The position numbers and the translations under genes were made by a program. Positions 23,321 to 34,110 of a stretch of 64,000 bases of DNA are shown piece after piece. Source of the stretch: Pisaster brevispinus (lineage: Eukaryota > Echinodermata > Asteroidea > Forcipulatida > Asteriidae). The stretch covers positions 9,447,591 through 9,511,590 of the forward strand of contig JAMKCF010000002.1 in the NCBI GenBank assembly GCA_023634235.1, read 5' to 3'. Position 1 is the first letter of the stretch. The number at the start of each line of letters is the position of its first letter. The notes under the pieces were generated by a model, which saw nothing but the letters and a program-made list of their open reading frames with translations, did no database searches and was not told where the DNA came from.

Positions 23321-26300
23321 GTTAGTATGAATATGCGTATAACAAGATATTAAAATGAGACAGATATCGGCTTTTAGAAGGTCACATTAGGAGTTTTCTC
23401 CAGGGAGCTGGGATGGGAAGCAGGGTGGTGAGGATACGATTAAAACTTCTGATGAAAAGTATTGAAATTGCTAGTTTTTACTTAAATTTTCACCATTTTG
23501 AGCAAATCCAAATCAGTACATTCAGGGGAAAGTAACATCTGGTCCTGATTAAAAAAGCCACCCCAATTTTAATCATGTAGGTGACGATATTTACCCGGAG
23601 TAATAAAATCATTCGGGGACATGGCATAAAAAACTTGCAAGGGTGTTGCGCCAACTATATGTTTCCATCTGCATCATAGTCAATCTACATGCAGTGTTCA
23701 TTTGGCTGACGCTCGTATCTTCCCCCACAGCAACGGTTATTTATGATTTGGGAGAAAAGTACAAGCGGAAAGACTTTCTTGTGGCAAACACCGGAATTGA
23801 CGTTAGAAAAAAATGCTCAGGGGGGCGATCGCTAAAGTACAGGTAAACATGCGGCAGGGAATTTGTAAGTTGCGAAGCAAAGTCAAGGAACTTTAAAGGG
23901 AAGTCAGAAACAATCTCACTAACACAATTTGTAATTCCTCATGGAAAAATAGTACTTCCTGAAAAAAAAAAAGGGACTTTGATTTAAATAAAGTGTGTTG
24001 TCAATGTTTTTCCCACAAATATTCTCTGATCGTATCAAATAGTTCCACATAAACCCGAGAGATTTCTTATTTGGCAGGGTTATTTTTTCTTTGCGAGGAG
24101 TTCTGAAGAAAACAGCCCGATAACAGACATGCACTCCAGGGATTCAACAGTGTCTAGTATGTTTGCTCTTGTCATCGTCCGTGCATTCCAGCGTAGAATC
24201 CGGAAGAATGAAAACCCAGATACTTCCATCATAAAAATAAAAACAGAAAGTGCAGCTCACTGAAGATCCAAACATTGAGATGAGAAACTAGATACTGTAG
24301 ACCTAAACCCTTTTTTGTCCCTTATTTTTTTAGCAAAATTGATAAAAGTACAAGAAATCATACAAAGGCACTCTCAAAATTTGACACTTTTTAAACTTTC
24401 ACCGCATGAAAGGAAAGCAAACAAACCAATTTGACTTCACAATATGACTTCGTACCTACCCAGTGCTTACATAAGCATCCTGAATATTGCAAAAAGGAAC
24501 TCAATCCATGCAGAGCAAATATGTACAAAGAAATTAATTAAAACTATTTTTTCTTCTTCTTGTTTTCTTTTTTTCCCTCTGAAAGACCTTTTCATTCACT
24601 CATGACTCAAACTGTCACACACATCTTTAAGAATAAATCTTCCCTATATTGTTCCCGCAGGGGGAAAGTTAAGATGCAATAAGAACGGGAAGTTTTAACT
24701 TCTCGTGTTACTGGGTTTTGCGTATTTGGCAACAGTATACACTTGAAGTGGGCCTCTTCGAATTTCCTTTCTGACTTTCATATTTTAGTTTGGGGAAAAA
24801 AAGTAATAAAGCACGCCGGCAAGGCCCTCGCACCCCGGGCCTCAGAATGTCCTCTCTTCCTAAAGACTTCCTAAGCTATTGCTACGCAAGGATTAAGTAT
24901 CAACCCAAAGAAAATTAGCTACAATTAAGCTGTATCGAATTCAAGAAAAGAGAGCTTTTTATTTTTGGAGTGCTGCTTGCAAGAGCCATCGCAGCACTTT
25001 CTACCCCCCTTCACACTCACTCCCTCAGTGAAATTTGCCAAGCGGAAAGCTGAGAGATATTCAAATTTTGTGGGTTATAAATAGTCAATTTGAGACTGGT
25101 GAGTTTATTGCACGATTTGTGGAGGTTGAGGGTATGGTTACATACCAATAAGGAATGCTGTGAGGGGAGTGTTATTAGCTTTCAGCCCAGGCAGTCATGT
25201 TTTAGTTCATATTTCTGAGTTCAATAACTTTGAGTTATCACTGCCCCCCTTGCACCCAACCCATCACGGCCAGAACGTCACCCTGTCCTCATGACCTCCT
25301 TGTATCATTCAACTTCATTGGTAACAGTCTATCATCGTGCTGACACCATCTTGGTCATGTTCCCTGACTACAACAGTAATCATGCTGTCGGAATTGATCA
25401 TTATGCAAAAGAGGGGCCACACTATTTTTGTTACATTGATCTCAATGAGAGAACAAGATGTCTGTGCAATGATAAGTGTGTATCGCTTGAAATATGGCAC
25501 CATGCTTAGCTGTTTACACATGTAGGTGTCCGTCTTTCCATCCAGGCATTTTAAACACACAATCATTTCACTTGTTTGCTGCCCTCAATGTCCTAAAGAG
25601 TAAGAAGTTATCCGCCACTCATCTCACCATCAATTTACATGTATCTGATGAACTCTGATGAATTTTGCTTGATAAGACCATCAAATTCACAAAACAAAAC
25701 TACCGACTCTCATCCAGTGTTGAGCATCTTCGTCATTAGCAAAAGCTAAAGTGGCCACCAAGATACAAAAGCATGGTACTTTACATTCATAACCATGAGG
25801 TAAATTTGAGTTATTTTAATATCTAGAATACCTTTATCCCTTTGCCCTTAATTGTCTTATTACCTTTTTTTCATGCACATCTTTACGCTGAAATATCCAC
25901 AAACAAAATTGGTGCATCAATTGTCTTTCTCCATTTTCACTTGAACTATTTCTTTTAGGGGCATAACTTTGTACTAAAATCATCATGGTGTTTTGGTTTT
26001 CAATAGACTTATTACATAAGTACAATCTCTTGAAAAACTATTTCAACAGAGGCATTCTGTTGAAGAGAGTCAATGAGAAACAAGATATTCTTTTTTACTT
26101 CCAACCTGTTACCAGACTGATGTGTTTGAGAACAAGGACAAACGACATTTCCAACATAAACCCAACCAACCTCATACTTATATTACCGTCTTAAATTCAT
26201 CTAAGCACACATGCTCGCTCATTCTCTTCCAATCCATCCCAAATATATCATACTAATTACATAAAACAATATTCCCGTCCTAGTTATATTGCTTCTTCTT

Positions 26301-26361
26301 TTTTTTAATCACAAGGATAATGGAATGCCGTCGTTCAGACTAGGCATTGAGACTACACTGG
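23321..26361. other. Non-coding stretch
   Basis: No supported gene. Short frames (for example 25291-25509 plus and 25315-25566 minus overlapping each other) carry no family signature. T-rich tracts occur at 24546-24580 and near 26290. Confidence 0.5.
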
Positions 26362-26815
26362 GACCCTTGTTATATTAGACTTGCTCTCCAGTCTATTGGC
26401 TTGCATACATTAGGGTTGCTCGGGTGCGCCACAAACTCCATGTTCAATGAACCATTGGTAAATTTATGATATAATTGTCTAACATTTTAAGTTGGATAAC
26501 GCGTATGTTGTAATGTGACCCCTGTCAAATTAGACTAGCTTCAATCTGTTTGTCCCAGCTTGCATACATTAGACTTGCTCGAGTGAGCTAAGACATTTAT
26601 ACTCCATTAAGTACCAGCCAAATGTAGGCATTTTCATTGACAAAACATTTGAAAAATATGAATGACGTCTCCGAAGAGAGACTACTTCACCACGGTCTCT
26701 TACCTCAGACCCATGTCAAATTAGACTGGCTCCAGTCTGTTTCCCACTTGCCCTGAACTGTATACATTTAGACTTGCTCTAGTGAGTTGGAGACAGCATA
26801 CCCCCATTAATCATC
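26362..26815 (+). repeat. Three-copy direct repeat, irregular spacing
   Basis: Units begin near 26362 (ACCCTTGTTATATTAGACTT), 26518 (ACCCCTGTCAAATTAGACTA) and 26709 (ACCCATGTCAAATTAGACTG). Each contains a following CCAGTCT/CAATCTGTTT, TTGCATACATTAG or TGTATACATTTAG, and TTGCTC(G/T)AGTGAG or a variant. The unit starts are 156 and 191 bases apart. Copies 2 and 3 are closest. Confidence 0.7.
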
Positions 26816-27016
26816 TACATATAACCGAGAAATACAGGTTTTGATTAAAAAGGAACAAACTGATAATAGGGTGACTTACCTGAGGATCAGAAAATGAGGA
26901 ATGTTGGGAAATGGAGCAAACGCCAACCAGGCACATGAAAAAAAAGAAAACAGAAAAAGGAAACAATTGCTGTTAATACTTTGTTGACAAACCCAATTTA
27001 AAAAAACACATCAAAC

Positions 27017-27176
27017 CTGCAGTTTGTTTATAATTTGTTCCAAATGAACCTCCAAGGTTGTTACACTCAACCGATTTTTCATCATAATTCACAAATTTAA
27101 TTTCATCTACTGCCACCCAGCCATGAGGGCTAGTTTTCCTATATTGCACAAAACAAACATAGAAACATTCCTCCTC
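27017..27176 (-). CDS. Candidate internal exon: C-terminal part of a MAM domain
   Basis: The minus-strand frame reads ECFYVCFVQYRKTSPHG and then GWVAVDEIKFVNYDEKSVEC. This matches the end of MAM domains: a hydrophobic beta strand (F-x-V-x-F), a basic residue, a short loop, G-x-[VI]-A-[VIL]-D-[DE]-I-x-F, and a closing Cys. MAM domains are extracellular beta-sandwich adhesion modules of receptors, metalloproteases and matrix proteins. Splice context: an acceptor after a T-rich tract, ending TACAG at 27180-27177, and a possible donor G|GTTTGA after 27017. A second possible acceptor (ending ATATAG) lies inside the frame. I did not find the preceding MAM exons, so the parent gene is unknown. A chance match or a decayed exon is possible. 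Confidence 0.38.
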
Positions 27177-27686
27177 CTGTACTACATTAATTAAAACCAC
27201 ATAAAACAAAATTACGAGCCCTTTTAAAAGTGTGAAATTAACCGTGACGCCACCATCAATATTGTTGTGTCAAAATTCTCAAACGCAGACTTAATTAATA
27301 ATCAAATCAATATTTTCCTGATGTTGTACACAACCATAAAACAGAATGTTGGGTAATTTGCGGGCTGGGGGGTTGTTGTCGGTAAACTAATTGATAAAAC
27401 GTTTAGTGACCGGCTGGGAAAGAGACAAGGTGTCCCCAGAACAGTAGGGATGCGTCGAGGATGCGCTCTGACTGAAGCCTGACGACAGTTACGGCTGGGA
27501 TGTTTCCTATACTGTCTACCGCCCAACCATGGTCAGATGGCCGGGTACAGCCTAATGTAATCTTCCCATTAATGGGACGAACAGAAACATCAGAACAGCG
27601 GCAATAGTAGAATCCATAAGGAAGGGATGCCTGATGTTTGTCATGATCCATTTACACAGCTATTCCTGCATGTTCCCTGTCTGCAG
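27177..27686. other. Non-coding stretch
   Basis: Two overlapping minus-strand frames (27302-27526, 27403-27651) lie in a GC-richer section. They lack clear splice sites and recognisable domains. It may be a conserved element. Confidence 0.4.
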
Positions 27687-27785
27687 TAGCAATATCGATT
27701 ACTGATTCGCGATGTATAATCGGGGCCAGACTACTTAGACTTCCCAGCCTCGGTTTGGTTAGGTTACTATGAATGGGGGGAGGGA
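27687..27785 (+). repeat. Unnamed dispersed repeat, copy B
   Basis: TAGCAATATCGATTACTGAT then CCCAGCCTCGGTTTGGTTAG and TGAATGGG align with copies at 18181 and 32617. The middle is less conserved. Confidence 0.55.
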
Positions 27786-28639
27786 AAGAACATGGCTTCA
27801 CTTTATAACTAATAAACAGCATCCCTTACTAAAGTGAAAAGGCCACTCCTACAAGTTCAATTTGGTGTATGTTTGATATATTCCATGTCATAACATCTTG
27901 TAATCATCAGATATGTGTGGTGAACAGGGTGATTTATTCTGCCAGACTATAATAAAAAAATGTGTGGCTTGGCTGCTTAGAAGTGAAAACCACATCGGTC
28001 TTTTATAAACACATAAATATTGTCTGCAACAGATGATGCTGGAGAATGTTGCTGTAGTTATATTCCTATTACTTGTCTGAGAATCTGGTCAGGTGGAGGC
28101 AGACCGTTATAGCCATGGCCACAACTTGGAATCAAGACGTGCTTAAGTTCAAGTTATCCCCTGGTAAAAAGCTCACTTCCAAATTGTCAAATTATTATTT
28201 TAAGCTTTGATGGGGAAACAATGCTTTCTCATTAAAATATAAAAGTTTTTTTTTGTTTTTTTTCTTTTTTGTTGGTGTGTGTGGTTTTCTTTTCCCAAAA
28301 TATGTCTTAATTCTATGTAAGACTAAAAACATTATATTCCAAAAATTATCATTATTTGAAATATTCATTCCAAAATAAGTTACTAAAGCTTGGTTACCTA
28401 TGATTTCCATTTTGGAAATGTACTTTGTCTTTTTCTGTAATCCTTAATTCCATATCAGACTTAATGGAAAATTTGTGTTGTGGTTCTTGGTGGTTAAAAT
28501 GGACATTTAAATATGGATGGTTAGCAGGATACTGAAACGGAAAGTTACATTAAACAATGGGTCAGGTACTAATAGAAGATGAACAAAAGTTTTTTTCAAG
28601 ACAGATTATGAACCTACAAATGGCAAGGTAGGAGTTTAA
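27786..28639. other. Non-coding stretch
   Basis: AT-rich sequence with a T/G-rich tract near 28245-28275. No gene is recognised. Confidence 0.5.
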
Positions 28640-28800
28640 AGTTTCAATGATACGGTCCTCGGCTTCAGTTCTGACTACCTGAGTTGTTTTGAAAAGAAGC
28701 GCTTTCCGTGGAGGACTTCAAACAGGAGGATGAAGCCCAAGCCCAAGCGGTAGTTTCAATAAGAGGGCCCAGGCCTAAGAGAACCTTTGGTTTGGGAAAA
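28640..28800. repeat. Possible member of a diverged GCCCAA/GCCTAA-rich repeat family
   Basis: AGGACTTCAAACAGG at 28712-28726 also occurs at 54173-54187, and a similar TCAAACGGAGGCAGG order occurs on the minus strand at 60112-60215. Here it is followed by AAGCCCAAGCCCAAGC. The similarity is short and imperfect. Confidence 0.35.
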
Positions 28801-30769
28801 CTGCATTTTCTATCAAAGTCATGGCATAGCATCACACTTCATTATTAAGTAAATCCCCCCCCTACACCACCACAAAAAAAGAAAGATAAATGAAAGGTAA
28901 TTGACTGCATTTGAACTTCAATTTTTAACACATGGTAAGATGGTCAGAACTATAAATGCAGACACCATAATATTTTTACAATCTTGTACAGTAGTTTAAA
29001 GGTCGGGGGAGCACGACTTCTCTGTAGTTACGATATTCGTTCCCAAAACAACACAGCGTAACACAAAGCCTATTTTTCAGCGAGCAGGAAGCTTTAAGAA
29101 AACATGGGTTCTGAAAAACGATTCATCTGCAGGGGCCCCAGGGCAATCGTTCGTAACGAATGAATATTATCAGCAGAGAAACTCCTCAAAATGAAGAAAG
29201 CAAAACCACCCCCATGAGAAATAACTTGTGAAAGCCAAGCCATATTTCCCAAGCATGTTTTTGCAATTTGTATATGTTTTCCTAGTCACCCCCTGTTTGA
29301 ATTCAGGAATCTTTGATATTAACAGTCGACAAGTTACCATGAGGTGATAGAAATTACATCAGAGAGGAAAACAAAGTGATGTGCAATCAAATAGTGATTA
29401 AATATAGAATGATTCTTTCTTTTCCCATCATTGGATAGAATGTGTGATCACAAGAATTACAAGAATTTAATTTTGGGACGGATGAATGATGGTTCTTCGT
29501 TCATCCCATCTCAAGATGGTCATAAAAAAACTTTACAGTCTTGAGGAGCAATTAGTTGGGATCTCTTGCGAAAAAGAGAACAACGATGGCAAAATAGTTT
29601 AGGCAGGCTGTACAAATGGCTGTTAAATTCATCAGCATAATTCAGTTTTGGAAGAAGAAAAAAAAAGACTGAAATCAGGCGTAACTGGTGTCCTATCATT
29701 ATTTCTGGGATCTTTTTGGAGGCCAAGAGGCAATGGCCCTTTTCTTAAAAAAAATTTGCCTTGCCTCAACAAGACAAAAAACTTTTGCCTGTCAGGGCAG
29801 TTGTGTTGTATAAAAGAGGCTCAGACTAGCTTTTCATGTCTAATCCATGTTTACTTTCATCATTTTCTTTCCTGTAAATCAATTAGAGTGATTCTACAAA
29901 AGGGACAAATCATGACAAATGGGGTAGTGGTACCCTCTAGTCTTGGTTTGGGGATGAAGCCACTGAATATACAGGATGCTTCATGGTAGATGCTACAGGG
30001 GTGAGAGTCACTGCTGACAAAAAAGTCTGAAACTGGGATCCAGATCTTAGGAGGCACATTGACATGATAGCATTTCCACCTTTTGATAACCCCTGGAGTT
30101 ATAGATTCCAAGGAGCTTTTGGGAGCATCCTCAGTGCTAGAGAAGTAGATCACAGAGCCAAACTTAAATTAGATAAAAATACAGCATGTTTTGTTCATCA
30201 GGCAGACTTGAAAAAGTTTGAATTCAGACGAAAGTCTTAAATTTCTCATCCCTGACAGATTCTCCACATCACCACAAATTGAAATCTAAATGTTTGGCCT
30301 AAATATTTCTTCCCTGTAATGCAACTTCATTCTTTCAAGAAAATTCAAAGTTGAAGGACTGTCAATAAAATATTCCTGAAATCATGACAAATTCTGCTAA
30401 ATAACAAGCCTGGTGGACATCACAAGGCAGACAGTTTCCAAGGTTTTGGTTTTGTGTCTTGATTATACCACAGTCCAGTTATTCCTAAACACAGTTGTCT
30501 AGCATGAACGCTAATAATTTACCCCACTGTTTCAGTAAGCAAGACAATCAAATGCAAAGCATCCGGTAAGAAAAATTCAGTGTCTTAGTGGCTGTATGAA
30601 AGATGTGCCCGGAACATAAGGGTCATCAATTGAGGGGGATAAGTATTTTCCATTAAGGTGAACAAGTAAATGAGCGCCTCTCCACTCAAGTAGAAACCTG
30701 AATGAGATTTTCACTAACTGTCAGTATCAAGTTTACAACCGTATTCATAAGAAAACACAAACTAGCGGG
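28801..30769. other. Non-coding stretch
   Basis: No supported gene. The frames at 29648-29989 (113 residues, plus) and 29860-30153 (97 residues, minus) overlap each other and have no domain signature. Confidence 0.5.
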
Positions 30770-31030
30770 GTGGTTTTTTTTTCAGGGAACTAAATTATGC
30801 GGGTCACGACGTCAGCATTTGCAAATCTTGTCTTTGAGTAACCGATGATGGATGTTTAGACCCTAACCTTAATGGGTAGTGGACCACAGATGGTCATTAA
30901 GGGGGTATTTTATGAATATTTATTAGGGATTAATGGTTCTTGGGTTTTATGAACTCCCGGCTTGTGAAGGGCTTGTGACTAGATTAAAATGCTGTTCATT
31001 TCCCACTGAAAACAATCAGGCACTTCCGTC
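30770..31030. promoter_or_regulatory. Candidate cis-regulatory island
   Basis: It contains the palindromic POU-type site ATTTGCAAAT (30817-30826), an ACGTCA half-site just upstream, and GGATTA (30928-30933), an OTX/bicoid-type site, in a segment of more balanced composition. A T-rich tract ending TTCAG at 30782-30784 could be a splice acceptor but no exon is supported. Function is inference. Confidence 0.25.
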
Positions 31031-32616
31031 CAAGTTTCTTCCCCTAGTCACAGAAAATAAAAAAACTTGGAACTAATAGACAAGTTGCAAAAAGCAAATC
31101 AGACAGAAATGTATTTGAAATAAATTGAAATAATAATTTGATGACTTGTTGCCGGAATGTTACTGCGATTGGGTCATTTCTTGTTTTGGATTAAATTATT
31201 TAATTTTCAATAAAGTTTCCAAATTATTTCAAGGCCTATTGTATTGACCTGAAAAACACCATATCATCCATCACTTATAGGTACTATTGCAGCCTTGTAT
31301 AATAATTAAAAAACTCCCTGTTGTTTTTCCTGTGTTGGCTACTTCAATATCCTTTAAAATAAAGTAAAACACCTTAACAACTCAAAACATACTGTGATAT
31401 TTTTGTGAAAATCCGTAGAAATCTTGGCTAACGTTTTGAAAAATTCTTCCTTTACTCAAGTTATATTACAAAGAACTTAATGAAACTTAAAGTGGCATCT
31501 CCCGATATTTCACCGAAAGAAAAGGGGGGTGTTTCTTCTTAAGAATGTTGATATATGATGCTGTTTCAGACCAAAAAATACTGTTGCATATGCCTTATAC
31601 ATAGTGTGAAAAATTGGGAAAAAACTTCATTTTTATATTTCAACTATTGTTGAAAATCTTCTTCTTGTTTTGTTGTTATTGTTTTTTTATATTTTTCATT
31701 TATTTTATTATTACTTTTATTGTCTCAAATGAAAGTTTATAGCTTCCTAGACTCCGGGAAAATATCTGCTGAGGCATCTTTAAGGAGTCCAGGGACTAAA
31801 ACACAATTTTACTGATAACCTTACAATATTAACAACAAATGTACTAATCTGCAATGTAACAATGATGTCATCAAATTCATCTATCGATTTAAAGAAAAAC
31901 TCATGAGAGAAAAAATAAACATGTCCGACAAAAACAAACTTGACAATGCACTCCTGAAGAAAATTCACCTCACATTTGGCATAGAAAGCCACAGGGGTCA
32001 ATTAAAAATAAAAGGGCAGAAATCAACACCCAGGCTACAAAGGAGGCGAGTTTGACCTCAGATGACCTCTATTACCCCTCAGACTAAAATCTGTCTACAT
32101 TTGAGGAACTGCACAGATGGGTGACTAAATAGCTATAGGTTTGTTGGTCTACAGTATAAGATATAACTACCTTTTGGGATGGGAATTATTTTTTCATTGC
32201 CCGGGGAGAGAGGGTAAAAAAACATATGGCACAAAAATGGGGGGTTTTGTGGGTATTTGATGGGTGTATGTTGAGCTGTTGTTATGGATGGGTGGCAAGA
32301 AATGAAAGGGGGTGTTGTGTGAACCAATATGGGGTCGCCAGAAGGGGTTAGAGTCTTGCAAATTTGAGGAAATATTGCCATGGAAACATCTTGTATTTCT
32401 GCAACATAGATTGTTCTGAGGAAAGATCACCAGCAATAACACTACAGTGGGCATATACTGTTTATGTTTAGCAAATACATTTAAAACAACTAAACTGCTA
32501 AACGCTATTAAATTGAGCCAAATCTAAGTTGGACCTTATCTTTTTAAAGTAATTTCCAATTCATTTATAAAACTTTTACCATACCACCATCTTTGTCATA
32601 TTTCTTAAATACACCT
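31031..32616. other. Non-coding stretch
   Basis: AT-rich sequence. A TTTTATT-rich tract lies at about 31680-31720. The two overlapping minus-strand frames at 32133-32454 reflect G-rich plus-strand composition. No gene is seen. Confidence 0.5.
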
Positions 32617-32710
32617 TAGCAATGAATGCATACTGACTCTCACTCTACAAAAAGGCACCTGACTAATTTCTATCCAAACCTCGGTTTAGTTACATTGATT
32701 TGAGTGACTT
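32617..32710 (+). repeat. Unnamed dispersed repeat, copy C
   Basis: TAGCAATGAATGCATACTGA, then AAAAAGGCACCTGACT and CCAAACCTCGGTTTAGTTAC, closely parallels copy A (AAAGGCACCAGACC, CCAACCTCGGTTTGGTTAC). Confidence 0.6.
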
Positions 32711-32789
32711 TTTGATGCGTATTCAACAAGCAGCCACATTTCAGCCAGGTATATCTTTTTGTTCAGATAGCTGAGCAAACAACCTGACT

Positions 32790-33070
32790 CAGCTGACTTT
32801 GTTCAGTTTGTGAGTGGAGTTACGGCGCAATCAATCACAGTTTACAGGTACCGTTGTGGGGCCTGTAAACAGGCCGTCTTTAAGTCTGCCCCGCGCCCCG
32901 TGCTAAATGCCATCCAGAGTTGTCGCAATGATCAAAAAGGAGGGGATCAGTGTTTACAAACACAAAGCAACCAAAAACATCCTTCAAAACCATCAATCAC
33001 TTCGGCGGGCACAATGCAGCCGGGCTCAGTAGCTCATTTACGGAAATTGAAATAATTGAATAGCGAGCAA
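32790..33070. promoter_or_regulatory. Candidate cis-regulatory island with two forkhead dyads
   Basis: Two dyads occur 90 bases apart: GGCCTGT-AA-ACAGGCC (32860-32875), with GTAAACA at its centre, and GTGTTT-AC-AAACAC (32950-32963), with TGTTTAC. Both centres match forkhead-type sites. The island is GC-richer than its flanks. An open frame at 32810-33055 has no recognised domain. Confidence 0.3.
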
Positions 33071-33479
33071 GTCAGACACAATGTGTGCTTGTTCAGCAAG
33101 TGGTAAGAAAGACCTTTACAGTCTGTGTTGTCGGCAGAAAAAGTACACACTTGCCAATTTGGGTAAATTAAATTTGGAATATTGAAAAGTTAAGTAATTT
33201 TTCGTACAATAATAATTGGTCTCCACGGGTCTTTACAAATGCCGAGTGTGGGAAAAATTTGCTTTTCAAATCAGTGCTTTTTCCTCCTGTAAAATTGACT
33301 CAATGAAATTTAGCCTTTTGTTATTGGCATAATTGGAATAACATGTTTCAGGGGTAACAGCAATGACACATAAATGTATACCCTTAACATATGCCAAAGC
33401 AGTTGTAAAAGGAAACGTACGAACAAATGGGCTAAATCAAAATGTGAACAGAAAGATGCACTTGGTTAAACGTTTATAA

Positions 33480-34110
33480 ATTGGATTAAACGATTATCAG
33501 GCGATTAGCAGTGCATAACTAGGTTGATTTAAAATAACTTGTTTTTAACTGAACCAACCGTTTTCATTTTACATGTTATGTGTACCCGCTTTGTTATGCA
33601 CAAGGTGTATTTCTTTAACCAGATTTACATCATCGGTTTTAAACTGGGTTAATTGTTGGTGATCAATAATATATCATGTCCAACTTACAATATAAAATAA
33701 CCAAGTTAAACCACATGTCATGCCCTTTTTTTAAAACGGGATTTACTTGCATATGATCCATTTTAAACTAGGTTAATGGATGGTGATCAATATTACACAC
33801 TTCATATCATATGACCTTAAACTGGGTAAAGAACATGAATCTTCTGTAACCCAGATTAGATCATTACTTTAAGCTTGATTAATGTCTGATTAGTTATCAA
33901 TTAATAAGTAAATAACTTGGTAAACAGCTCATGATGGACTACATAAACCACTCCCCCTGCTTTTAATTTTTTTGCTAGGATTTGTAACAGTCATTTAGAC
34001 TGGTCATCAATGTTTACTTCAATCTTGGGTGAAAACAATAAAGTGACAGTCACATCAATCTGAGAGTATCTAGGTTAAAGCAATAAATAACAGCTGTAAA
34101 CTGGGTTACT
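33480..34110 (+). repeat. Decayed tandem repeat with TTTTAAACTGGGTTAA-type unit
   Basis: TTTTAAACTGGGTTAATTG (33637) and TTTTAAACTAGGTTAATGG (33761), each followed by TGGTGATCAATA, are 124 bases apart. Further partial matches (CTTAAACTGGGTAAA near 33816, TGTAAACTGGGTTACT near 34095, CATAACTAGGTTGAT near 33516) suggest an older array with irregular spacing. Confidence 0.45.

Noticed and set aside
26362..26815. Spaced direct repeats as a CRISPR array
   Set aside because: Only three diverged copies, spacing of 156 and 191 bases, and clearly animal genomic context.
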